Shown here one piece after another: positions 39,938 through 52,327 of a stretch of 64,000 nt of DNA. Both the position numbers and the translations under genes were made by a program. Below the pieces are notes generated by a model. That model had not been told where the DNA came from, did no database searches, and worked only from the letters and a program-made list of their open reading frames with translations. Source of the stretch: Nostocoides sp. F2B08 (GTDB lineage: Bacteria > Actinomycetota > Actinomycetes > Actinomycetales > Dermatophilaceae); assembly GCF_009184895.1 (NCBI RefSeq), contig NZ_WESE01000009.1:1-64000 (forward strand), read 5' to 3'. How positions within the stretch are numbered: position 1 is the first letter of the stretch; each line of letters opens with the position of its first letter.

Positions 39938-42900
39938 TTGGACACCATGACCGATCTGCGCCGGCACGTTCCACCGCTGACGCTCACCTGGGATGACGAA
40001 TGCCCCGGTGCCCTGTGGCGGGTGGTGGACGGCACCCTGGTCTTCGCCGACGTCTCCGGCTTCACCGCCCTGACGGAGAAGCTCTCGCGCCGCGGTCGAA
40101 TCGGCGCCGAGGAGATCGTCGAGACCCTCAACCGCGTCTTCGGGCCGATGCTGCGGATCGCCGCCGCGCGTGGGGGTGAGCTGCTCAAGTTCGGCGGGGA
40201 CGCGCTCCTCTTCCTCTTCCGCGGTGACGACCACCCCGAGCAGGCCTGCGACGCCGCCGTCGAGATGCGCTCCGCCCTGCGGGCCGCGGCCGCCGTCCCC
40301 ACCTCAGTGGGACGGCTGTCCCTGTCGATGTCGGTCGGCGTGCACTCCGGCGACATCCACCTCTTCCTCGTCGGCGCACCCACCCGCGAGCTGCTCATCC
40401 TCGGCCCCGGCGCGACGGCGACGGCCGACGCGGAGAAGGCGGCCGACGCGGGGCAGATCGTGGTCAGCCCGGCCACCGCATACCGGATCGGCTCGAACGC
40501 GACCCGCGACCGGGGCGACGGACAGCTCCTGCTGCGCCGCCGGGTCGCGCACACCGACCCACCGGGCGCGACGCCGCTGCCCGCCGCCGACCCGACGCTC
40601 CTGCGCACGCTGTTCCCGCATGCCCTCGGCGACTACCTCGCGCCGGCGATCCCCGACCCCGAGCACCGGCTGTCCTGCATCGCCTTCATCCGGTTCTCCG
40701 GCACGGACGCCCTCCTCGCCGGACCGGGACCCGACGTCCTCGCCGCGTGCCTGCACCGCACCGTCAGCCTGGTCGAGGAGGCCCTCGAGCCCGAGGGAGT
40801 CAGCCTGCTCGCGACGGACCTGGACAGCGACGGCGGCAAGTTCTTCCTCGGCTCGGGCATCCCCACCGCCTTCGAGGACAACGAGGGCCGGATGCTGCGT
40901 GCCCTGAAACGCATCGCCGACGCGGACAGTCCCCTGCCGCTGCAGCTCGGCACCAACCGCGGGCACGTCTTCGCTGCCGAGGTCGGCATCCCCGAGCGCG
41001 GCGCCTACACCGGCATGGGCGACACGACCAACACCGCTGCGCGCATCATGGCCAAGGCACCCCCCGGGTGCCTCTACGCGCACCCGGCCGTCCTCGAGCA
41101 CTCGCGCACCCTGTTCGCCGTGACGCCGGCCGGGCCGTTCCCGATGAAGGGCAAGGCCGTCCCGCTGCTCGTCTACGACGTCGGCGAGGAGATCGGCACC
41201 CGGGACGAGTCCGCGCCCGGGTCCCGGCTGCCGTTCCTCGGGCGCGACGAGGAGCTCGCGACCGCGACCGCCGAGCTGACGCACGCGCTCGGCGGTGCCG
41301 GAGGCGTCGTCACCATCGCCGGCGGCACCGGCATGGGCAAGTCCCGCTTCGTCCGCGAGGTGCTCGACACGATCGACCGGGACCACCTCATCGTCCTGCG
41401 CGCCGAGCCCTACGGCTCCGCCAGCGCCTATCGGATGCTCCGCGACCCGCTGCGCACCCTGCTCGGGATCGAGCGGGGCGACCCCGAGTCGATGGGCCGG
41501 GCGCTGCGGGCAGGGCTGGACCGGGTCGCGCCGGACCTGCTCCCCTGGGCGCCGCTCCTCGCCGACGTCGCCCAGGTGGACGTGCCATCCACGCCCGAGG
41601 TCGACGAGCTCGACCCCCGGTACCGGCCGGACCGGCTCGCCGACGCGGTGATCCGGCTCCTCGAGACGGCGATGCCGGGACGGGTGGTCATCGCCGTCGA
41701 GGAGGCGCACTGGGCGGATGCCGCCTCAGCGGCACTGCTCGTGCGGATCGCCGCGGCCGTCGTCGAGCGGCCGTGGGCGGTCGTCGCCATCCGCCGCAGC
41801 GAGGACGGCGGCTTCGACCCCGACGGCGGCGTGCGCATCGACCTCCACCCTCTTTCCGACGACGTGATCGAACGCCTCGTCATCGCCGCGACCGAGGCCA
41901 CCCCGCTGCGGCCGCAGGAGATCGCCGCCGTCGTCGGTCGGGCGGAGGGCAACCCGCTGTTCGTCGACGAGGTCACCCGGGTGGCGGTCGGGGCGGGCTC
42001 TCTTGACAGCTTGCCCGAGTCGGTCGGGGCGGCGCTGCTCACGCAGATCGACGCGCTCCTCCCCCACCACCGCCGGATCCTGCGCTACTGCGCTGTCCTC
42101 GGCCGCAGCTTCCGCACCGAGATCCTGCGGCTCGTCCTCGAGGCCGACGGTATCGACCTCACCGACCGCGACCTCGGTGACCTGTCGGCGTTCCTCGAGG
42201 CCGACGGTGATGTGCGCATGCGGTTCCGCAACAGCCTTGTCCGCGACGCGGCCTACGAGGGTCTCGCCTACCGGATCCGCGCCCGCCTGCACCGCACCGC
42301 CGCCGAGACTCTCGAGCGGATCAGCACCGACCTCGACGCCGACGCCCCCACTCTGGCGCTGCACTTCTGGCGCGCCGGCGATTCCGAGCGCACGTGGACC
42401 TATGCGCGCCGGGCGGGTGCCGAGGCGCGGCGGGCCTACGCGAACGTCGACGCCGCCGAGCTGTACGAGCGGGCCATCGAGGTCAGCCGCCGGGTCGACG
42501 GGGTCACCGATGCCGACCGCGCCCAGCTGTATGCGCTGCTCGGCGAGCTCCGTGAGCTCGCCGGAGTGCTCGACGGCTCGATCGAGGCGTACCGTCGGGC
42601 CGCCGCGCTGACGGCGGACCCGGTGGGGCGTGCGCTGGTGCTGGCCAAGCGGGCGCGGGTGCACCAGCGCGCAGGCGCACCGCGGACCGCGTTGCGGGTC
42701 GTGACCCAGGCGCGGCGGCTGCTCGACGGAGCCGACGGCGCCGAGGCGGCTGCGGTGATGGTGCGGCTGGACAACCTCATCGCCCTGATCCGACTCGGGC
42801 AGGAGAAGGCGCGCGAGGCCCAGCAGTGGGCTACCAGGGCCGCCGAGGGCGCCCGCCGGATCGACGATCTCGACAACCTCGGCTCGGCCCTGCTGGCCAG

Positions 42901-43690
42901 CGGCCACGCGCTGTGGCAGCTCGGGCTGCCCGGACCCGGCGACCGGATCCAGGAGGCGCTCGAGATCTACGAACAGTGCGCGGACCTGCACGGACAGGCC
43001 GTGGCGAGGACGAACCTCGGCGTGCTGGCGTTCGGAGCAGGACGGTGGAGTGAGGCGCTGGACTGGTATCGCTCGAGCCGCGACGTGGCGCTGCGCGCCG
43101 GTATGGACTTCCAGGCGGCCGAGGCGGACCTCAACATCGCCGAGATCCTCATCCACCAGGGCGATCTCGACGAGGCCGAGGAGGTGTTGCGGGGAGCCGT
43201 CCGCGTGCTCCGGGCCTCTGGGATGCCGCTGGTCGCGCTGTTCGGTGACCTGCTCCTCGCGCGGCTCGTCCTGCGGCGTGGCGACCTCGAGGATGCAGAC
43301 CGAACCGCAGCGCAGGTGGTCGAGCAGAGCACCGACCTCGGAAGCCCGCTCAACGCCGCGGAGGCGCTGCTCGTGCGTGCGCAGGTGGCGCTCGAACAAG
43401 GACAGGCCGTCGCAGCGCTCGGGCTCGTGGATGCGGCGGACGTCGCGGCCGGCGAGGAGGTCGTCGCCGTGGCGGCCCAAGCCCAGCTCGTGCGGGGCGG
43501 TGCGCTGCTGCGTCTCGGTCGACGCGACGAGGCATTGGTCGCCATCGACGCGGGGCTCGAGTCGGCGCGCGCCCAGGAGCTGCTCTACGAGGAGGCCCGG
43601 CTGCTCGAGGTGCGCGCCGCCCTCGTGGACGGAAGCCCGGACGAGGCTCGAGCTCACGAGCTGCTCGCGGAGATGGGCGTCCGGGCTTGA
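39938..43690 (+). CDS. tandem class III adenylyl cyclase - AAA NTPase - TPR protein (soluble-AC-like)
   Basis: About 1250 residues from TTG 39938, with AGAAGG 5 nt upstream; ATG 39947 is the alternative. Cyclase domain 1 (about 15-190) keeps both metal Asp sites (VFADVSGFTALTEKL; LKFGGDALLF) but has lost the usual Asn..Arg pair. Cyclase domain 2 (about 240-420) has lost the metal Asp sites (FIRFSGTD) but keeps the transition-state Asn..Arg in TGMGDTTNTAARIM and a Lys in GGKFF. One composite active site could form between them. An AAA_16 NTPase follows (GGTGMGKSR near 465), then TPR-like helices to the end (about 790-1250). No signal peptide or membrane segment. This is the layout of animal soluble adenylyl cyclase. 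Confidence 0.9.
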   Translation: MDTMTDLRRHVPPLTLTWDDECPGALWRVVDGTLVFADVSGFTALTEKLSRRGRIGAEEIVETLNRVFGPMLRIAAARGGELLKFGGDALLFLFRGDDHPEQACDAAVEMRSALRAAAAVPTSVGRLSLSMSVGVHSGDIHLFLVGAPTRELLILGPGATATADAEKAADAGQIVVSPATAYRIGSNATRDRGDGQLLLRRRVAHTDPPGATPLPAADPTLLRTLFPHALGDYLAPAIPDPEHRLSCIAFIRFSGTDALLAGPGPDVLAACLHRTVSLVEEALEPEGVSLLATDLDSDGGKFFLGSGIPTAFEDNEGRMLRALKRIADADSPLPLQLGTNRGHVFAAEVGIPERGAYTGMGDTTNTAARIMAKAPPGCLYAHPAVLEHSRTLFAVTPAGPFPMKGKAVPLLVYDVGEEIGTRDESAPGSRLPFLGRDEELATATAELTHALGGAGGVVTIAGGTGMGKSRFVREVLDTIDRDHLIVLRAEPYGSASAYRMLRDPLRTLLGIERGDPESMGRALRAGLDRVAPDLLPWAPLLADVAQVDVPSTPEVDELDPRYRPDRLADAVIRLLETAMPGRVVIAVEEAHWADAASAALLVRIAAAVVERPWAVVAIRRSEDGGFDPDGGVRIDLHPLSDDVIERLVIAATEATPLRPQEIAAVVGRAEGNPLFVDEVTRVAVGAGSLDSLPESVGAALLTQIDALLPHHRRILRYCAVLGRSFRTEILRLVLEADGIDLTDRDLGDLSAFLEADGDVRMRFRNSLVRDAAYEGLAYRIRARLHRTAAETLERISTDLDADAPTLALHFWRAGDSERTWTYARRAGAEARRAYANVDAAELYERAIEVSRRVDGVTDADRAQLYALLGELRELAGVLDGSIEAYRRAAALTADPVGRALVLAKRARVHQRAGAPRTALRVVTQARRLLDGADGAEAAAVMVRLDNLIALIRLGQEKAREAQQWATRAAEGARRIDDLDNLGSALLASGHALWQLGLPGPGDRIQEALEIYEQCADLHGQAVARTNLGVLAFGAGRWSEALDWYRSSRDVALRAGMDFQAAEADLNIAEILIHQGDLDEAEEVLRGAVRVLRASGMPLVALFGDLLLARLVLRRGDLEDADRTAAQVVEQSTDLGSPLNAAEALLVRAQVALEQGQAVAALGLVDAADVAAGEEVVAVAAQAQLVRGGALLRLGRRDEALVAIDAGLESARAQELLYEEARLLEVRAALVDGSPDEARAHELLAEMGVRA

Positions 43691-43704
43691 CCCGGACGCC
43701 CATC
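43672..43704 (+). terminator. hairpin terminator with the stop codon in its loop
   Basis: GATGGGCGTCCGGG (43672-43685) pairs perfectly with CCCGGACGCCCATC (43691-43704). The 5-nt loop CTTGA contains the cyclase TGA stop. It lies between convergent genes and could terminate both. Confidence 0.7.
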
Positions 43705-43738
43705 CGCGAACCCCGCCTCTGAGTCGTGGGCGGCTCGG

Positions 43739-45013
43739 CTACTTCAGGCTCATCCTCGCGTCACCGATGAGGTAGATCAGGTCGGTCAGTCCGACGTCGT
43801 AGCCGTCGGCTCCGACGGACTTCTCGACCGACCCCGACCGGTCCCCGATGCAGGCGAACTGGGTGCCGTCGGTGCGGAGGTCACCCGTGACATCCGGGAT
43901 CATGTCCAGCGCCTCGAGTGCAGCGACGTCAGCCGGGTTCGGGTTCGCGCCGAGGCCTACCAAGGCCCCCGTGCCGTCGAAGAGGAAGTCCGGACAGTAG
44001 GGCATCTCGATCTCGTTGGGGGGAACCGACTCCTCGAAGTCGATGAGGGCCTGCGGGAGTTCGGAACCAGGCGTCAGAGCCGGCCATCCCACCGTGTCCC
44101 ACGGGACCTCGAAGATGAACTGGGCGTTCGGGTTGACGTCCAGCGGCTTGATGAACCAGACCTTCGCGTCCTCGTCCCCGGTCAGTCGGATGCCGAATGG
44201 ATCGCATCCGGCACTCGACACGTCACCCAGATACGTGACCTTGACGCCGGCGTCGTTGGTGAACGTGTCACCGGCCTGTCCGTCGGCGCAGAAGACTGCA
44301 TCCGCCTCCGAGGCCAGGGCGAACTGCGCACCGCGAAGGCTGAAGCTCCCCGAGTCTGCGGTGAGGCGGATCTCGGTGAAGGCGCCGGTGTAGGTGGGAG
44401 TGGGGATCTGGCTCCCCGGCTTACCGCCGTTCCAGCTGACGGGGCTCCCATCCACGACGGTTCCGTCGGATCGGACGAGGTCGACGGAGACGGCCCCGGA
44501 CTTGGAGTTGCGGAACGCCGCGATGGTGACCGTGGTGGCGACCAGGTCTCCGAACTCGTCGACCGCATCCTGGCCGAGACGAAGCACGAGGGTCTCGTCG
44601 CCGATGAACGAGTCGGCGTCGACCCGGAAGCACTGCGCCGCGTTGTCCGCGCCGTTGCCCTCCGCGTCGAACTCATAGACCCCGATGTCTCCGTTGCGGA
44701 AACCAGCCGTGCCAGCCGCGCCGCCGACGCGACCCTCGAGAGTCAGTAGGTCCGGTTGACCCGGGTCCTGGATGATCTGACACTGCGTCTTCTCGCGGAA
44801 CGTCTGGGTCTGCCCGGCCCACTCGACGATGCCGGCGCTCGACGTCGTGCGCAAGGTAAGCGTCCCGGCTGAGGCAGTCGCCGCCGGCGCCGCGGAGACG
44901 GTGGAGCTCAGCGAGGCTTGTCCCGGCATCGCTCCGATCATCGGAAGTGACGACCCGACCAGCGCGGTCACTGCCGCGAGGACCAGGAGGCCGGAGGACT
45001 TGAGAGTTCGCAT
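43739..45013 (-). CDS. secreted protein of unknown function
   Basis: The protein has 424 residues from ATG 45013, with GGAG upstream. The Sec signal peptide is MRTLKSSGLLVLAAVTALVG and onward, cleaved perhaps after GQA or SAA. The mature part is acidic, Gly/Asp-rich and predicted beta-rich, with six or more cysteines (such as EKTQCQII, NAAQCFRV, DAVFCADG, SAGCDPF, MPYCPDF, QFACIGD) that may form disulfides. I recognise no domain. It is divergent from the MFS gene and convergent with the cyclase. Confidence 0.78.
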   Translation of the reverse strand: MRTLKSSGLLVLAAVTALVGSSLPMIGAMPGQASLSSTVSAAPAATASAGTLTLRTTSSAGIVEWAGQTQTFREKTQCQIIQDPGQPDLLTLEGRVGGAAGTAGFRNGDIGVYEFDAEGNGADNAAQCFRVDADSFIGDETLVLRLGQDAVDEFGDLVATTVTIAAFRNSKSGAVSVDLVRSDGTVVDGSPVSWNGGKPGSQIPTPTYTGAFTEIRLTADSGSFSLRGAQFALASEADAVFCADGQAGDTFTNDAGVKVTYLGDVSSAGCDPFGIRLTGDEDAKVWFIKPLDVNPNAQFIFEVPWDTVGWPALTPGSELPQALIDFEESVPPNEIEMPYCPDFLFDGTGALVGLGANPNPADVAALEALDMIPDVTGDLRTDGTQFACIGDRSGSVEKSVGADGYDVGLTDLIYLIGDARMSLK

Positions 45014-45280
45014 GATCGACTCCACACATGGGGGAAACCGGTTGGAGTCAGCACGCTCCAACGGTCGTGACTCACGCCACAAAGGTGCTCAGAATTATGC
45101 CGCACGACGACGGACCAAACCATAGAAGAAGCAAAGGAATGGTCAAGAGGACTAGGGCAGTTGCCCGGGGAGGCTCCCCGGGACGCTTGTCGGGCCAGTA
45201 CTTTCACCTGAGGTGAGTCACACGGAGCCCAGCTGCGGACGGTAGTTTGACGAGCCCTGGCTCGTGGGCGGAGGAAGAGC

Positions 45281-46930
45281 ATGCAGGCGACCGCGACCGA
45301 CGGGCGCTCTGGTCTGGGCGCCCGGATCCGCCGCGCGCTGCTCGCCTATGGAATCACCGCGTTCGTCGAGTTCGCCACGTGGCTCGCCATCCTCCTCGTC
45401 GCCTATCGCGAGGGCGGGCCGGTGTATGTCGGGATCGCTTCGGTCGTCATGCTTGTGCCGGCGATCGTGTTGATTCCGTTCGTCGCGGGCGTCGGAGACC
45501 GGATGCGCCGCAGCCGCGCTCTCGCGCTCACCCATGTCACGATCGCGGTGACCTCGGCGCTGACCGGCCTCATGCTCGTCCTCGACGTCTCGTTCTGGGC
45601 GATGCTCGTTGTCGCGACACTCCTCAACATCGCGGTGGGCGTGGCACGTCCGATGCACTTCGCCATGCTTCCCCTACTGGCTCGCCGCCCCGGTGACGTC
45701 GTCTCTGCCAATGCGCTGTCCTCGACCCTCGACGGCGTCGCGCTCCTCGTCGGCTATGTGCTGGCCGGCGTCCTCACCGACTACCTCGGCGCCTGGACCG
45801 TCCTCATGCTGTGCGCTGCGCTTGCGGTTTGTGCGGCACTGCTCACCGGCAGTCTCCGCACTCCGGTGGCGCATCTGGGCGAGGAGGATGTGCCCAGTCG
45901 GATCCTCGAGGCGCTCGGCGGCTTCATCTCCCTGAGGCGCAGCGCGGGCGCGATCACCCTGCTGCTGATGATCGCTGTCATGTCGGTCGTCGAGGGCGCG
46001 AACGACACCTTGACAATCACCTTCAACGACCAGGTTCTGGGGCTGACCGAGTCGACCGCGGGCATCATGGCCGGCGCGTACGGTCTGGGGCTGGCGATCG
46101 GTGGGGTCGTCATCGCCACCGTCGCCCGCCGTCGGCGGCTCGCGCCGATCATCGTCGGCGGTGCGCTACTGATGGGGCTGGCCCAGGCCGCCATCTCGCT
46201 GCTCGGCTCACTGGCCCCCACCGTGATCGTGCTGACCCTCATCGGCGTGGGCATCTCGATGATCATCGTCTCCGCCCGGACCCTTCTCCAGCGCAGCACC
46301 GACGATGCGGTTCTCGCCCGCGTCATGGGGGTTCAGGAAGGCGTCGAACTCCTCGGCCTGACGCTCGGAGCCGTCGTCGGCCCGCTGCTCGTCGAGGTCA
46401 TGGGTGCCAGGCAGGCGTTCCTGCCGCTCGGAGCCCTCGTCGCACTGTTCGGACTCCTGTCGTATGCCGCGATCCACGGCCTCGACTCCCGCAGCGTCCC
46501 CCGGGAAGAGGAGATCACCCTCCTGCGGCGCGTTCCCTTCCTCAGCGCCCTGCAGCCGTACGAGCTCGAGCGCCTTGCGCAGCGGTCGGACTGGGTCGAC
46601 GTATCCCCGGGCACGGCGGTCATCACCCAGGGCGAGGTCGGGGACTGCTTCTACGTCGTGGACTCGGGCGAGCTGTCCGTCACCGTCGACGGTTCGGTGC
46701 GGCACCACAGGATGACGCCCGGCGACGGTTTCGGCGAGATCGCGCTGCTGCACGAGGTGCCGAGGACCGCGACCATACGGGCTCTGAGCGGGTCCCGGTT
46801 GCTCCGCATCTCCGCGGAGGACTTCCTGTCCACTGTTGTCCCGAATGCTTCGGGGGTCCGCCTCGCCCGCACGCTGGCCGATGCGCGTCGGCGTGACGAC
46901 GAATGGGAGAAGAACAGGGCCGCCACCTGA
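45281..46930 (+). CDS. MFS transporter fused to a cyclic-nucleotide-binding domain
   Basis: The protein has 549 residues from ATG 45281, with GGAGGAAG upstream. Residues about 15-400 form a 12-helix MFS transporter. Residues about 420-540 form a cNMP-binding (CAP_ED) domain with LSALQPYELERLAQRSDWV and the phosphate-binding-cassette region GDGFGEIALLHEVPRTATI, in which GEIALL and the following RTAT match the Glu..Arg that hold cyclic nucleotide. A soluble-AC-like cyclase gene lies 1.6 kb upstream, so ligand-gated transport by cAMP is a plausible inference. The substrate is unknown. Confidence 0.88.
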   Translation: MQATATDGRSGLGARIRRALLAYGITAFVEFATWLAILLVAYREGGPVYVGIASVVMLVPAIVLIPFVAGVGDRMRRSRALALTHVTIAVTSALTGLMLVLDVSFWAMLVVATLLNIAVGVARPMHFAMLPLLARRPGDVVSANALSSTLDGVALLVGYVLAGVLTDYLGAWTVLMLCAALAVCAALLTGSLRTPVAHLGEEDVPSRILEALGGFISLRRSAGAITLLLMIAVMSVVEGANDTLTITFNDQVLGLTESTAGIMAGAYGLGLAIGGVVIATVARRRRLAPIIVGGALLMGLAQAAISLLGSLAPTVIVLTLIGVGISMIIVSARTLLQRSTDDAVLARVMGVQEGVELLGLTLGAVVGPLLVEVMGARQAFLPLGALVALFGLLSYAAIHGLDSRSVPREEEITLLRRVPFLSALQPYELERLAQRSDWVDVSPGTAVITQGEVGDCFYVVDSGELSVTVDGSVRHHRMTPGDGFGEIALLHEVPRTATIRALSGSRLLRISAEDFLSTVVPNASGVRLARTLADARRRDDEWEKNRAAT

Positions 46931-46949
46931 GCGGACACCAAGACAGCAC

Positions 46950-49109
46950 CTAGAAAGGTGGCCGGTCATCGGCCGGCCCGGCCTCGCTCGTATCCATCAG
47001 CGGGGCATCGCCTAAGTCACCGTGCTGACCGACATACTCGTCAGCCAGCTCGACCGCCACGGCCGTGCCCTCGACGTACGGGTGCAGATCCATGTAACCG
47101 CACCGCGACCCAGCCCGCCGAACCGTCGGCTCAACGACGGGGCACCGCTCGGGCCGATCCTCGAACGGGTTCGGCTGACGCCGCGAGTGGCGGCGTAGCT
47201 CCCGAAGCTCCCGCGCCACGGCCCCCACCGAGTGCTCTGCCCTCACGCCGGCGACGGCCTCCGCCGGGCTCTCGAGCCACGGCCGGCGCTCGGGCACCGC
47301 GCCTGTCGGTGGTGGGGCGCCCCCGACCAGATCGTCTCGCTCGACCAACTCGTCGGCATGACGCAGTCGAGTGCTGCGAACTTCGTGAGACCCGAGGTGA
47401 TCGACGGGCTCGGTGGCATGCACGTGACCGGCGGGGTCGGTCCAGGTCACCGTCGCGCCGTCACCGATGATCACGCGCCATCGCATGCGCTGCTTGACCC
47501 GATGATGTCGCCGACACAGGCACATGAGGTTGGCAGCCGAGGTCGGACCGCGTGGCCACGCTTGGACGTGGTCGATGTCGCAGGACCTCGGGGGAACGGT
47601 GCAGCCGGGGAAGCGGCAGCGTCCGTCACGGGCCCGGATCAGGCGTTTGAGCCGCTCGCCGGGTGTGTATGCCTCCGACCTCAGCGCGTCGTCAGGGTCG
47701 ATGAGGGCCCCAGTCAGTGGGTGGCACTCTCGGAGGGGCGGACGACACCCTGCGGGTTCATCGGTCGGCGGCAGCGCCCACCGCGGAACCCAGGTCAGGG
47801 AGCCGCCCTGGGCTCCCGACACCGCGACGAAGCGGTCGACGTCTCGGGAGTCGGCGCTACCGACGGCGGCAGAGTGCGACAGGTCCGCGGCCGACGTGTC
47901 AACTGAGGGGTCTGACGGCGCAGCGCCACGAGCCTGCTCGCAGGAGGCGAACTCGTCAGAGCTCTCCTCTCCGGCGGGCCGCAGGCCTGAGGCACCGGCG
48001 CCAGATGCTGGGCCTTCGGCAGCCAGCTCGTCAGGCGATGGCTCGTCGGGCGATGGCTCGCCCGCTTCTGGGTGCGCCGCGCCAGGCACCGCCGAGCGGC
48101 TCCCCCGGCGCCGACTCCGCGACCGAGTGACGCGTCCAGCCATGGACTCGGCGCTCGCTCGTCGACGACGGCCGGAGGCCTCGGCGTCGGTAGCCTCCTC
48201 CTCGGTCGCAGCACCGTCGTCGTCGACCTCAGCGGCGGGGACCGTGAGACTGAGAACCGTTGTGACCGAGGCCTTGCCGTGGACGAGATCGAGGAGCGCA
48301 TAGGCCCGGGCCATCTCGAGCGTGGGGTACGTGTCCTCGGTGCGGTACCGCCGAGCCAGGGCGTCCACAGCGGCCCACGCCGTGGCTGCCCGCTCGGACG
48401 CGAAGGTCCCGCCCCACTGGTCGGTGCCGGGCTCGCCGACCCACCGGCGGAGGCCGATCTTCTTGCGGGCGGCGGCGATGCGCCTACGGAGCAGCTCTGG
48501 TGCCATCTTGAAGAGCAGCTCGCGGGTGCGGCGCCGGAGCGCCGGACCGGAGCGGACCCCGAAGTCCTTGGCCAGCGCCTCGACCACCGCCCGTGCGATG
48601 TCGATCGGGGCATCCGCCAGCTCGGACGCGATGCACCGGGCCGAGTAGTCGTCGAGCAGGCCGGACAGCATCGCCTCGTGCAGCGCGGGGACTCGGACGA
48701 CGCGGATCACGGCCTGGCTGACGAGCTCCTCCGCGAAACCAGGCGAACACCCGGTGGCGGCAGCCACCATGGACCCGGCATCGACACAGACCGTGCCGAG
48801 GCCGTTGACCTGCTCGGACACCACGCCATCGTCATCGACGACCTCGTCGATGGCCGCCAGCCGCACCATCGCAGCATCGCGGGCGGCCGAGAGGACCGTC
48901 ATCGCCTTGCCGCACTCGGCGACCAGGGCCATCCACTCGGCAGCCGAGCGGTCGCCGGTCGGCACGGAGCACACGCCGATCGAGTCCTGCACCGACTTCA
49001 GGACTCCGAACGCGGCCTCCTCTGGGTCGGAGGAGTCGCCGTGCGCGGCATCGGGCGCGTCCGGGAGGACCACGTCCAGCACCCCTGCGTCGGCAGCTCC
49101 ATCGCTCAT
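46950..49109 (-). CDS. DUF222 / HNH endonuclease domain protein
   Basis: The protein has 719 residues from ATG 49109; the GTG at 49118 lies inside the -10 element and is rejected. The N-terminal DUF222 domain (about 40-300) is followed by a long low-complexity Ser/Glu/Ala-rich linker (about 300-490). The HNH nuclease domain is CRFPGCTVPPRSCDIDHVQA with CLCRRHHRVKQ. This is the 13E12-type family, multicopy in actinobacterial genomes. The HNH core residues look intact. Biological role is unproven. Confidence 0.88.
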   Translation of the reverse strand: MSDGAADAGVLDVVLPDAPDAAHGDSSDPEEAAFGVLKSVQDSIGVCSVPTGDRSAAEWMALVAECGKAMTVLSAARDAAMVRLAAIDEVVDDDGVVSEQVNGLGTVCVDAGSMVAAATGCSPGFAEELVSQAVIRVVRVPALHEAMLSGLLDDYSARCIASELADAPIDIARAVVEALAKDFGVRSGPALRRRTRELLFKMAPELLRRRIAAARKKIGLRRWVGEPGTDQWGGTFASERAATAWAAVDALARRYRTEDTYPTLEMARAYALLDLVHGKASVTTVLSLTVPAAEVDDDGAATEEEATDAEASGRRRRASAESMAGRVTRSRSRRRGSRSAVPGAAHPEAGEPSPDEPSPDELAAEGPASGAGASGLRPAGEESSDEFASCEQARGAAPSDPSVDTSAADLSHSAAVGSADSRDVDRFVAVSGAQGGSLTWVPRWALPPTDEPAGCRPPLRECHPLTGALIDPDDALRSEAYTPGERLKRLIRARDGRCRFPGCTVPPRSCDIDHVQAWPRGPTSAANLMCLCRRHHRVKQRMRWRVIIGDGATVTWTDPAGHVHATEPVDHLGSHEVRSTRLRHADELVERDDLVGGAPPPTGAVPERRPWLESPAEAVAGVRAEHSVGAVARELRELRRHSRRQPNPFEDRPERCPVVEPTVRRAGSRCGYMDLHPYVEGTAVAVELADEYVGQHGDLGDAPLMDTSEAGPADDRPPF

Positions 49110-49116
49110 GGAAAAC

Positions 49117-49122
49117 ACGCTA
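49117..49122 (-). promoter_or_regulatory. -10 element TAGCGT, leaderless promoter
   Basis: On the minus strand TAGCGT is followed by 7 nt and ATG 49109. Confidence 0.45.
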
Positions 49123-49186
49123 GAGCAGGGGTCTGACAGACCTACCCGACAGCGTCCTCAGCGACGAAGTCGCAGGTCAACGTACC

Positions 49187-52153
<2,967 letters not shown>

Positions 52154-52327
52154 GAACTCACCTCTGGGGACGGCAATGCACGGAAACGGTCGGGGCGGCC
52201 ACCGGGGGCCGACCAACCAAGGTTAGTCGACAGTGGCAAACGAGGTATGCGGGGCGCACGTTCCATGATCGGCCCACCCGCGCATACCCGCTGGTCCGAA
52301 GTCGGTGCAGAGTGGTTGAGTGAGCGC

